Below are positions 24,685 through 32,993 of a stretch of DNA of 64,000 nucleotides, in pieces. The translations under genes were made by a program, and so were the position numbers. The notes below the pieces were generated by a model. The model did not search any database, was not told where the DNA came from, and worked only from the letters and a program-made list of their open reading frames with translations. Position 1 is the first letter of the stretch, and each line of letters starts with the position of its first letter. The stretch is from Microbacterium salsuginis (GTDB lineage: Bacteria; Actinomycetota; Actinomycetes; Actinomycetales; Microbacteriaceae), in assembly GCF_012524205.1 (NCBI RefSeq), contig NZ_JABACI010000004.1, forward strand, positions 372,001 through 436,000, given 5' to 3'.

Positions 24685-26475
24685 TCAGGACCGCTGCGGG
24701 CCCAGGGGCAGCCCGGCGTCGCCGAAGTCGGCGATCGTGTATCGGCCGCACGAGACGTGCCGGGCATCCTCGACGGACGCGCCACCGGGCAGATCGAAAG
24801 CGGGCGACTGATCATCCAGCACGAGGAACGACACCTCGCCGACGGTGAAGTCGTCGCGGTTGACCAGCCACGCATAGCCGCGCAACTGGTGGTCGACCTG
24901 GACCAGCGACCGCGGATCGGCGAGGTGCGCCTTGGGCAGCCGCACCGTCCAGAACTGGCCGCCGCCCGTGCGTCCGGACTGCTCGACCCAGTCGACGACG
25001 CACTCGAGGTCGGCGTCAGGCGCGCTCGCGGCGGCAGCGATCCGGGGGACGCCCACCGCACCGGCGAGGACGATGAGCACGACGGCGCCCGCGCCGGCGA
25101 TGCCGGCCATGAGCGCACGGCGAGGGCTCGTGAGCGGGCTCGCAGCCGCTCCTGCGCGGACCGCCGACAAGCCAGGCAGCACCAACAGACCGAGCAGCGG
25201 CGCGAAGGCCGCGGGCTGCAGGTATCGCGCGGCATTCGTGCCGAGCACGATCGCGCCGGCCACCACGAGCAGCGGGATCACCCACCCGCAGGCGGCCACG
25301 ACCGTGGCGCCCACGTCACCTCGGCGGGCGAGCACCACCGTCGCGGCGAGGCACCAGGACCACAGCGCGAGAAGGACGATGACGGATGCCGCGCCCCACG
25401 GCACGCTCCACCGCTCGGTGAGCAGGGCGCCGTAGTAGCCGAGCGAGTCGGCCCACCGCGACGGATCGGCGTAGCCCGCTCCGGTGTTCGCGATGAGCGG
25501 GGCCAGCGGCATCCGTCCTACGAAACCGACCGCCGTGCCGGCGATGAGTGCGCCGGCCAGCCACAGCGTCGGCCCGCGGCGCCTCAACGCCCACGCCACC
25601 GCGAGGACCAGACCCAGAGGGACGGTCCCCCACGCCGCGAACAGCGGATTCGTGAGGACGGATGCCGCTGCCACAACACCGAGCCCAGCGACCGACCCCC
25701 ACAACCAGGCGCCGGGTCCGTCGGAGACTCCCGCTCGGGGGTCAGTTGCCGCGGCATCCGCCGGGGAGTTCCCGCGCGAACTGCCCCCCGAGCTGAGGAG
25801 CTCTTCTGTTCGGGGGTCAATAGCCGCGGCATCCGCCGGGGAGTTCCCGCGCGAACTGCCCCCCGAGCTGAGGAGCTCTTCTGTTCGGGGGTCAATAGCC
25901 GCGGCATCCGCCGGGGAATTCTCGCGCGAACTGCCCCCCGAGCCGAAGCCGCGCTGTCGTCGGTCCAGCGCCCGCCGCGCGATGCCGACGGCCAATACGA
26001 CACCGATCGTCGTGGCGCTGTAGTAGGTGGTGAGCGTCAGCAGGGAGGCGAGCTCGAGTGCATCGCGCGACGGTGACGTGTCGCTGATCGCGAGCAGCCC
26101 GAACGCCGCGAGGGCCAGCAGTGCACCGGCGATGGGGGCGCGCGCACGCGCGGCGGACCCGGCGGCGACGCGAAGAGCACCGTAGAACGCGACGAGGTTG
26201 ACGACGCCGGCGAGAGCGAGCGTGCCGTTGACGCCCAGGCCCAGGAGCGTCAGGAGCCCGAGCGTTGCGGCCTCGGGAAGGAAGAGGACCGTCGACATCG
26301 CCCAGTCCTGTGGTTGCCCCGTCGCAAGGGACCGGATCACAAGGGTGGTCACGAGCGAGTCGCCGTCGCGGAACATCAGCTCCGAGCGGGCGGATGCCGC
26401 CACCACGGCGACGACCCCGATCGAGATCGCGACGGCCGCGGCAAGGCCCAGCGACTCGCCGGCCCACGGGGGCAT
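24685..26475 (-). CDS. Polytopic membrane protein with internal tandem repeat
   Basis: About 596 residues with some twelve hydrophobic helices and a C-terminal soluble domain of about 110 residues (ECVVDWVEQSGRTGGGQFWTVRLPK...). The layout resembles glycosyltransferase-like integral proteins, but I find no diagnostic motif and give no function. Between helices, residues about 178-248 consist of a Ser/Gly/Asp-rich loop built from nearly three copies of a 25-residue unit (SGGSSRGNSPADAAAIDPRT...). Start ATG at 26475 is preceded by AGGCGG; an earlier start is possible. Divergent from the mrp operon. Confidence 0.75.
   Translation of the reverse strand: MPPWAGESLGLAAAVAISIGVVAVVAASARSELMFRDGDSLVTTLVIRSLATGQPQDWAMSTVLFLPEAATLGLLTLLGLGVNGTLALAGVVNLVAFYGALRVAAGSAARARAPIAGALLALAAFGLLAISDTSPSRDALELASLLTLTTYYSATTIGVVLAVGIARRALDRRQRGFGSGGSSRENSPADAAAIDPRTEELLSSGGSSRGNSPADAAAIDPRTEELLSSGGSSRGNSPADAAATDPRAGVSDGPGAWLWGSVAGLGVVAAASVLTNPLFAAWGTVPLGLVLAVAWALRRRGPTLWLAGALIAGTAVGFVGRMPLAPLIANTGAGYADPSRWADSLGYYGALLTERWSVPWGAASVIVLLALWSWCLAATVVLARRGDVGATVVAACGWVIPLLVVAGAIVLGTNAARYLQPAAFAPLLGLLVLPGLSAVRAGAAASPLTSPRRALMAGIAGAGAVVLIVLAGAVGVPRIAAAASAPDADLECVVDWVEQSGRTGGGQFWTVRLPKAHLADPRSLVQVDHQLRGYAWLVNRDDFTVGEVSFLVLDDQSPAFDLPGGASVEDARHVSCGRYTIADFGDAGLPLGPQRS
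25735..25945. repeat. 75-bp in-frame tandem repeat, about 2.8 copies
   Basis: Units at 25741-25815, 25816-25890 and 25891-about 25943 (partial). Units 1 and 2 differ at two positions; unit 3 has two further changes before it diverges. The period is 25 codons, so copy-number change keeps the host frame. Each unit contains the near-palindromes GTTCCCGCGCGAAC and GAGCTGAGGAGCTC. Confidence 0.92.
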
Positions 26476-26632
26476 CGCGCCGCCTGGCCGGTCTCGAGCC
26501 CGTCGAACGCCCACCGCCTCACTCTGCCACGCCGCCGGAGGCACCGGCTTGCGCGGGTAGACTGGGTCCGACACCCCGATCGCCCGAGCCGCGCGCGTGA
26601 AGCCCCCGGCCGACGACCACGAGGAGGCCCGG

Positions 26633-29572
26633 ATGCTCCTCGTGCTCGGCGCGTTCGCGGTCGTTCCACTCCTGTTGCCGTGGCTCGTCGCGCACATCGG
26701 CGCCCGCGCGTTCTACATCGCCGCCGTCCTCCCGATCGCGGGCTTCGTCCAGGCAGCCGTGTTCACGCCGCGTGTGATGGCGGGAGACATTCCGTTCGAG
26801 TCATACGCCTGGATCCCGCCCCTCGGTATCGACCTCTCGATGCGGATGGACACGCTGTCGTGGCTCATGACGCTGGTCGTCACCGGCGTCGGGGCACTCG
26901 TGATGATCTACTGCCGCTGGTACTTCCGCGGCAAGACCGAGAACCTGGGCCAGTTCGCGGCCGTGCTCCTCGCCTTCGCCGGCGCGATGTACGGGCTCGT
27001 GCTCACCGACGACCTCGTCGTGCTGGTGATGTTCTGGGAAGTCACGAGCGTGCTGTCGTACCTGCTCATCGGCTACTACAACAAGCGCGCGGCCAGTCGC
27101 CGCGCCGCCCTGCAGGCGCTGCTGGTGACGACCCTCGGCGGGCTCGTGATGCTCATCGGCGTCGTTCTGCTCGTCGTCGACGCCGGCACTTCCAGCATCT
27201 CGACGATCCTCGCCGAGGCGCCGACCGGGCCGATCGTGGACGCATCGCTGGTCCTCATCCTCGTCGGCGCGCTGAGCAAGTCGGCGATCTTCCCGTTCCA
27301 CTTCTGGCTTCCCGGCGCGATGGCCGCACCCACGCCGGTCAGCGCATACCTGCACGCGGCGGCGATGGTGAAGGCCGGCATCTACCTCATCGCACGTCTT
27401 GCGCCGATCTTCGCGATCGCCCCGACGTGGCGCCCGATCGTGGTGGGGCTCGGCGTCTTCACCATGCTGCTGGGCGGATTCCAGGCGCTGCGCGAGACCG
27501 ACCTCAAGCGTGTGCTCGCGTTCGGCACGGTCAGCCAGCTCGGGATGCTGACCGTCGTGCTCGGGTACGGCACCGCCGATGTCGCACTCGCCGGCCTCGC
27601 GCTGCTGCTCAGTCACGCGCTGTTCAAATCGGCGCTGTTCCTCGTCGTCGGCGTCATCGACCGCCAGCTCTCCACGCGCGACCTCACCGAACTGTCCGGT
27701 GTCGGTCGGCAGGCACCCGTCATGGCGACGTTCTCGATCATCGCCGTCGCCTCGATGGTGGGCATCATCCCCACGATCGGCTTCGTCGCCAAAGAGGGCG
27801 TGCTGGCGGCGCTGCTGCACGAAGCGGCCGGGGGTGCGGTCTGGGGCATCGTCGCCCTGGCCGGCATCGCCCTGGGCTCGGTGCTGACCGCGGCCTACGG
27901 CATCCGTTTCGTCTGGGGCGCCTTCTGGACGAAGCACGATTCTTCCGGCGACCGTATGCCCGAAACGGAATGGCCTGATCCGCCGATCGGGTTCCTCGCC
28001 GCGCCGGTGGTGCTCTCGGGGCTCACGGTGGTCGCCGGCTTCTTCGCGCCGTGGCTCGACAAGGTCTTCGCGCCGTACGCCGAGCAGGCGCCGCTTTCCA
28101 CTCCCGGCGTGGCCGCGCCGGAGCATCCCGCCCACCTCGCACTGTGGCACGGGCTCGAACCGGCGCTGTGGATCTCGCTCGCGACGATCCTGGCCGGGGC
28201 TGCCGTGTTCTGGGCGAGCCGCGCGTGGCGCCCGGCCAAGCGGCTGCTGCCCTTCACCGCGGCCGACGTCTACAACGCCGCTCTGCGCGGTGTCGCACGC
28301 CTCTCGGTCGTGACGACGAGCTTCACGCAGCGCGGCTCGCTGCCGGTGTACGTCGGCACGATCTTCGTCGTCTTCGTGGCGGCCGAGGCCACGGCGCTGC
28401 TCGCGAGCCAGGAGCTTCGCGCACAGCTCGACGCGTTCCAGACGCCGATGCAGCTCGTGGTCGCGCCCATCATGATCGCCGCCGGGCTCGTCGCGATCCG
28501 CGCCCGGAAGCGCTACACCGGCGTGGTCCTGGTCTCGGTGACGGGTCTCGGCATGGTGCTGCTGTTCGCCACGAGCGGGGCACCCGACCTCGCCGTCACC
28601 CAGATCCTCGTCGAGACCGTGACACTCGTGGCGTTCGCGCTCGTGCTGCGCCGCATCCCGTCACGCCTCGGCGAGCACAACGCGTCGGTGTGGCCCGTGG
28701 CGCGCGGCGTGCTCGCTGCGGCCGTCGGCGTCACGATGGCGCTCGTGGCGCTGGTGGCGACCTCAGCGCGCGTCGAGCAGCCGATCTCGGACGCATTCCC
28801 GCGGCTGGCCTACGAGATCGGGCACGGCCGGAACGTGGTCAACGTGGCACTGGTCGACCTGCGCGGCTGGGACACCATGGGCGAGCTGTCGGTGCTGATC
28901 CTCGCGGCCACGGGCGTGGCATCCCTCGTCTTCGTCACCCACCGCGCCGACACGCTCTCACGGTTCTCACCCCTCCCGTCGGGAGCCACCCGCAGCCGCC
29001 GGCCCCTCGTCGAGACCTCGGACGGACTGCAGCAGCGGGCGGACGAGCGAGGCAGCGGCCGCACCGCCTGGCTCGTGGGTGGGCAGCGCGTGCGGCCCGA
29101 GAATCGCTCGATCGTCCTCGAGGTGATCGTGCGGATCCTCTTCCACACGATCATCATCGTGTCGCTTTATCTGCTGTTCGCCGGCCACAACCTCCCCGGC
29201 GGCGGATTCGCGGGCGGACTGGTCGCGGGCATGGCCCTGGTCATGCGCTACGTCGCGGGAGGCCGGTTCGAGCTGGGCGCCGCCGCCCCCACCGACGCTG
29301 GGCGCCTGCTGGGCACGGGCATGACGATCGCCATCGCGTGCGCGATCGTGCCGCTCTTCTTCGGAGCGCCGCCGCTGACGAGCACGTTCTTCGAGGCCGA
29401 GTTGCCGGTGCTGGGCCACGTCGAGTTCGTCACGTCCACGTTCTTCGACGTCGGTGTATACCTCGTCGTGATCGGTCTCGTGCTCGATGTGCTGCGCAGC
29501 CTCGGCGCCGAGGTCGATCGTCAGGCGCACGAAGCGCGCGAGGGGCGGCCGGGCGAGGTGGGTGTCTCGTGA
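26633..29572 (+). CDS. mrpA: Mrp antiporter subunit MrpA with fused MrpB domain
   Basis: 979 residues. Residues 1-about 480 are the NuoL/MrpA-type proton-channel domain (LSWLMTLVVTGVGALVMIY, MFWEVTSVLSYLLIGYY, AGSLS-type KSAIFPFHFWLPGAMAAPTPVSAYLHAAAMVKAG); the middle is the MrpA C-terminal region; from about 840 the MrpB (MnhB) domain follows: ILFHTIIIVSLYLLFAGHNLPGGGFAGGLVAGMALV. The complex exchanges cytoplasmic Na+ for external H+. ATG at 26633 has GAGGAGG 5 bases upstream; a TAGACT box at 26558-26563 is the likely promoter. Ends in a GTGA overlap with mrpC. Confidence 0.97.
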   Translation: MLLVLGAFAVVPLLLPWLVAHIGARAFYIAAVLPIAGFVQAAVFTPRVMAGDIPFESYAWIPPLGIDLSMRMDTLSWLMTLVVTGVGALVMIYCRWYFRGKTENLGQFAAVLLAFAGAMYGLVLTDDLVVLVMFWEVTSVLSYLLIGYYNKRAASRRAALQALLVTTLGGLVMLIGVVLLVVDAGTSSISTILAEAPTGPIVDASLVLILVGALSKSAIFPFHFWLPGAMAAPTPVSAYLHAAAMVKAGIYLIARLAPIFAIAPTWRPIVVGLGVFTMLLGGFQALRETDLKRVLAFGTVSQLGMLTVVLGYGTADVALAGLALLLSHALFKSALFLVVGVIDRQLSTRDLTELSGVGRQAPVMATFSIIAVASMVGIIPTIGFVAKEGVLAALLHEAAGGAVWGIVALAGIALGSVLTAAYGIRFVWGAFWTKHDSSGDRMPETEWPDPPIGFLAAPVVLSGLTVVAGFFAPWLDKVFAPYAEQAPLSTPGVAAPEHPAHLALWHGLEPALWISLATILAGAAVFWASRAWRPAKRLLPFTAADVYNAALRGVARLSVVTTSFTQRGSLPVYVGTIFVVFVAAEATALLASQELRAQLDAFQTPMQLVVAPIMIAAGLVAIRARKRYTGVVLVSVTGLGMVLLFATSGAPDLAVTQILVETVTLVAFALVLRRIPSRLGEHNASVWPVARGVLAAAVGVTMALVALVATSARVEQPISDAFPRLAYEIGHGRNVVNVALVDLRGWDTMGELSVLILAATGVASLVFVTHRADTLSRFSPLPSGATRSRRPLVETSDGLQQRADERGSGRTAWLVGGQRVRPENRSIVLEVIVRILFHTIIIVSLYLLFAGHNLPGGGFAGGLVAGMALVMRYVAGGRFELGAAAPTDAGRLLGTGMTIAIACAIVPLFFGAPPLTSTFFEAELPVLGHVEFVTSTFFDVGVYLVVIGLVLDVLRSLGAEVDRQAHEAREGRPGEVGVS

Positions 29573-30129
29573 ACGTCTCGCTCGTGCTCATCGTCGTGAT
29601 GGCGGTGCTGTTCGCGTGCGGCGTGTACGCGATGCTCGAGCGCAGCCTCACACGGGTGCTGATCGGCTTCCTGCTGCTGGGCAACGCCACGAACCTGCTG
29701 CTGCTGATCGTGATGGGTCAGCCGGGCGTCGCGCCGTTCTTCGGCACCGCGGCATCCCCCGACGAGATGTCGGATCCGCTGCCGCAGGCTCTCACGCTCA
29801 CCGCCATCGTCATCACGTTCGCCGTCTCGGCCTTCTTGCTGGCCCTCATCTACCGCTCGTGGCAGCTCGGTCAAGCCGACACCGTCGTGGATGACGAGGC
29901 CGACCGCGCCGTGCGCGAAGGCACCGCCGATGTCGACGAGGCCATGGACGACGAGACCGAGATCGAAGACACCGACGACGACGCGACCACCGACTTCGTC
30001 GGCACCGACACCGCGCCGATCCGCATCGTCGGAAGCCGCGACTTCGCCGGCCTCCGCGACGATGCGCCGGTCGATCGCGCGGCGCCGCCCCGTGACCGCG
30101 ATGGACGGGACGGAGGTGACGGCTCGTGA
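29569..30129 (+). CDS. mrpC: Mrp antiporter subunit MrpC
   Basis: 186 residues, NuoK-like: three helices within the first 105 residues (VLFACGVYAMLERSLTRVLIGFLLLGNATNLLLL; AVSAFLLALIYRSW). The remaining 80 residues are an unusually long, strongly acidic cytosolic tail (for example DEAMDDETEIEDTDDD), longer than in many MrpC proteins. GTG start overlapping mrpA stop; GTGA overlap with mrpD at its end. Confidence 0.95.
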   Translation: MNVSLVLIVVMAVLFACGVYAMLERSLTRVLIGFLLLGNATNLLLLIVMGQPGVAPFFGTAASPDEMSDPLPQALTLTAIVITFAVSAFLLALIYRSWQLGQADTVVDDEADRAVREGTADVDEAMDDETEIEDTDDDATTDFVGTDTAPIRIVGSRDFAGLRDDAPVDRAAPPRDRDGRDGGDGS

Positions 30130-31691
30130 TCGAGTTCGCCCCCGCTCTGGTCCCGCTCCTGGTGACTCTGCCCCTCCTCGGCGCGGCGATCGCGCTGATC
30201 GCGGGCCGTCACCGGCGCACGCAGGTGGTGGTGTCGGTCATCACCCTCACGCTGGTCTGCGCGATCGCCGCCGTGCTGCTGTATGTCGTCGACGCGGGCG
30301 ACGCGCCGATCGCGGTGTCGGTGGGCGGATGGCCCATCCCGTTCGGCATCGTGCTCTACGTCGACCGGCTCGCGGCGCTGCTCGTGGTGGTGTCGAGCAT
30401 CGTGCTGCTCGCGGTCCTGCTGTTCTCGGTCGGTCAGGGCGCCGCCGACGGTGACGACGAGACGCCGGTCTCGATCTTCCACCCGTCGTACCTGATCCTC
30501 GGCGCCGGCATCTTCAACGCGTTCATCGCGGGCGACCTGTTCAACCTCTACGTCGGCTTCGAGATCCTGCTCGTGGCGTCGTACGTGCTGATCACACTCG
30601 GCTCGACGGAGTCGCGCATCCGCACCGGCGTCGTCTACATCGTGGTGTCGCTGGTCTCGTCGATCCTGTTCCTCGCGGCGATCGCGATGATCTACGGGGC
30701 GCTGGGCACCGTCAACATGGTGCAGATCGCCGAGCGCATGGGCGAGTTGCCGCAGGAGACGCAGCTGGTGCTGCATCTCATGCTGCTGCTGGCCTTCAGC
30801 ATCAAGGCCGCCGTGTTCCCGCTGTCGTTCTGGCTGCCCGACTCGTACCCGACCGCGCCGGCGCCGGTGACGGCAGTGTTCGCGGGACTGCTGACCAAGG
30901 TCGGCGTGTACGCGATCATCCGCACCGAGACGCAGCTGTTCCTCGACAACGACGTCAACCAGCTGCTGCTGTGGGTGGCGCTGGCGACGATGATCGTCGG
31001 GGTGCTGGGCGCCGTCGCGCAGGCCGAGCTCAAGCGCATCCTGTCGTTCACGCTCGTCAGCCACATCGGCTACATGATCTTCGGGCTCGCGATCGCGACG
31101 CCGGCGGCGATCGGGGCCACGATCTACTACATGGTCCACCACATCGTGGTGCAGACGACGCTGTTCCTCGCCGTCGGCCTCGTCGAGCGCCGCGCGGGCA
31201 GCACCTCGATCCTGCGCGTCAAGGGACTGATGAAAGCCGCGCCGGTGATCGCGGTGCTGTACTTCATCCCGGCCATCAACCTCGGCGGTCTGCCGCCGTT
31301 CTCGGGATTCATCGGCAAGTTCGCGCTCTTCGACGCGGCCGCGGCCGTGGGCACCCCGATCATGATCGTGCTGATGGTCGCCGGCATCCTCACGAGCCTG
31401 CTCACGCTGTACGCGCTGATGCGCGCGTGGAACCTGTCGTTCTGGCGCGAAGAGGACGACTCGGCCGAGACCGAGGCCCGCATCGAATACCTCGGCGACG
31501 CCCCGGCCGCCCGTACCCAGACCGAGCGTCGCGTGATCCCGAAGATCATGACGGCCTCCACCACCGGCATGGTCGCGATCACTCTGGCCCTCACGATCTT
31601 CGCGGGCCCGCTGTACGACATCTGCACGCGGATCGGCGAAGCGCTGCTGCAGCCGGTGACGCTGACCCAGCTCGAGGAGGACGTGCGATGA
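30126..31691 (+). CDS. mrpD: Mrp antiporter subunit MrpD
   Basis: 521 residues, NuoM/N-like, about 14 helices. Conserved channel residues are visible: YVGFEILLVASYVLI (Glu in helix 5), KAAVFPLSFWLPDSYPTAPAPVTAVFAGLLTKVGVYAI (the Lys helices) and INLGGLPPFSGFIGKF. It forms the second antiporter-like channel of the complex. GTG start in a GTGA overlap; ends in ATGA with mrpE. Confidence 0.97.
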   Translation: MIEFAPALVPLLVTLPLLGAAIALIAGRHRRTQVVVSVITLTLVCAIAAVLLYVVDAGDAPIAVSVGGWPIPFGIVLYVDRLAALLVVVSSIVLLAVLLFSVGQGAADGDDETPVSIFHPSYLILGAGIFNAFIAGDLFNLYVGFEILLVASYVLITLGSTESRIRTGVVYIVVSLVSSILFLAAIAMIYGALGTVNMVQIAERMGELPQETQLVLHLMLLLAFSIKAAVFPLSFWLPDSYPTAPAPVTAVFAGLLTKVGVYAIIRTETQLFLDNDVNQLLLWVALATMIVGVLGAVAQAELKRILSFTLVSHIGYMIFGLAIATPAAIGATIYYMVHHIVVQTTLFLAVGLVERRAGSTSILRVKGLMKAAPVIAVLYFIPAINLGGLPPFSGFIGKFALFDAAAAVGTPIMIVLMVAGILTSLLTLYALMRAWNLSFWREEDDSAETEARIEYLGDAPAARTQTERRVIPKIMTASTTGMVAITLALTIFAGPLYDICTRIGEALLQPVTLTQLEEDVR

Positions 31692-32293
31692 CCGCCGACG
31701 TGTCCGCTTCGCGCGCCCGCCGTGCGCTGGTCGCCCTCTGGCGTCAGCTGCCGTTCTTCGTGTGGCTGATCGCCCTGTGGATGCTGCTGTGGGGCCAGTT
31801 CACGTGGCTCGCCTTCCTCACCGGCCTGGTGGCCGCGATCTTCGTGACCCGCATCTTCCGGCTGCCCCCGGTCGAGCTGTCGGGACGCGTGAACCTGTGG
31901 TGGGGCATGCTGTTCGTGCTCGAGTTCCTGGTCGCGCTGGTACGCGGATCGCTCACCGTGGCGTGGCAGGTGCTCGACCCGCGCCGCCAGCCCGGGGCCG
32001 CCATCATCGCGGTGCCGCTCGTGACCGACGACGACCTGATCATGACGCACACCGCCGTGACGGCATCCCTCATTCCCGGTTCGCTCCTCGTCGAGGCCGA
32101 CCGTGACCGGCGCGTGCTCTACCTGCACGTCATCGGCGTCCGCGACGACAACGACCTCGAGCATCAGCGGGCCAGCGTCCGGCACTGGGAGGCGCGCATC
32201 GTGCGGGCGGTCGGCTCGCCGGCGCAGCTGCAGGCGATGAAGACGGATGCCGCCGCCCGCCGCGACCGCGTGGCCCGAGGGGGTGCGGCGTGA
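31688..32293 (+). CDS. mrpE: Mrp antiporter subunit MrpE
   Basis: 201 residues: two N-terminal helices (VWLIALWMLLWGQFTWLAFLTGLVAAIFV; WWGMLFVLEFLVALVRGSL) and a soluble domain with LVTDDDLIMTHTAVTASLIPGSLLVEAD, the conserved PGT/PGS region of MrpE. Needed for assembly of the heteromeric complex. ATGA overlap at the start, GTGA at the end. Confidence 0.95.
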   Translation: MTADVSASRARRALVALWRQLPFFVWLIALWMLLWGQFTWLAFLTGLVAAIFVTRIFRLPPVELSGRVNLWWGMLFVLEFLVALVRGSLTVAWQVLDPRRQPGAAIIAVPLVTDDDLIMTHTAVTASLIPGSLLVEADRDRRVLYLHVIGVRDDNDLEHQRASVRHWEARIVRAVGSPAQLQAMKTDAAARRDRVARGGAA

Positions 32294-32559
32294 ACCTGCT
32301 GCTGCTCGTGATCTACGTGGTCTTCGCCGTCGCGGCGCTGCTCACGCTGTGGCGGATCGTCATCGGACCGTCGATCCTCGACCGGGCCGTGGCATCCGAT
32401 GTCCTGCTCACCGAGGTGATGTGCGTGCTGGGCGCCGAGATGGCGATCAACCAGCACACCAAGACCCTCCCCGTGCTGCTGATCATCGCGGCGGTGGGCG
32501 TGTTCGGCTCGATCTCGATCGCCCGGTTCGTGGCGAGAAGGGACAACGTCGACCGATGA
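32290..32559 (+). CDS. mrpF: Mrp antiporter subunit MrpF
   Basis: 89 residues, three membrane helices, with the family hallmark RIVIGPSILDRAVASDVL between helices 1 and 2. Small structural subunit of the antiporter. GTG start overlapping mrpE, ATGA overlap with mrpG. Confidence 0.95.
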   Translation: MNLLLLVIYVVFAVAALLTLWRIVIGPSILDRAVASDVLLTEVMCVLGAEMAINQHTKTLPVLLIIAAVGVFGSISIARFVARRDNVDR

Positions 32560-32918
32560 CTCTCGAACAAGGCCTCGATCTCGCCGCGCTCATCCTGATC
32601 CTGATCGGTGCGCTGCTGTGTCTCACGGCGGCGATCGGCCTGCTGCGCTTCCGCGACGTGCCGACCCGCCTGCACGCCGCCACCAAGCCCCAGGTGCTGG
32701 GACTCATCCTCATCTGCCTGGCGATCGCGCTGTCGCTGCGGTCGTGGCCGGTCGTCGCGTTCCTCCTGCCTGTGGTGCTCATACAGCTCGCGACCGCTCC
32801 GCTGTCGGCGCACATGGTCGGGCGCCAGGCCTACCGCAACGGCACGATCGACGAGAACGGGCTGTACGTCGACGAGCTCGCCGAATCGAAGCGCACGCCG
32901 CCCGCCGCGGGCGGCTGA
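32556..32918 (+). CDS. mrpG: Mrp antiporter subunit MrpG
   Basis: 120 residues, three helices and the MrpG signature AAIGLLRFRDVPTRLHAATKPQVLG. The last gene of the operon; its C-terminal 30 residues form a short cytosolic tail. No strong terminator is visible before the next gene, which begins 75 bp later. Confidence 0.95.
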   Translation: MTLEQGLDLAALILILIGALLCLTAAIGLLRFRDVPTRLHAATKPQVLGLILICLAIALSLRSWPVVAFLLPVVLIQLATAPLSAHMVGRQAYRNGTIDENGLYVDELAESKRTPPAAGG

Positions 32919-32993
32919 TTCCGCCGTTCCGGGCGTGAGGCGCGGACGAGCCGCGGTGATGCATGATGGATCCACATCAGCGACGGGGCCGCC

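Noticed and set aside
25735..25945. CRISPR-like array
   Set aside because: Units are contiguous with no unique spacers, and they continue the reading frame of the host gene; there are no cas genes.
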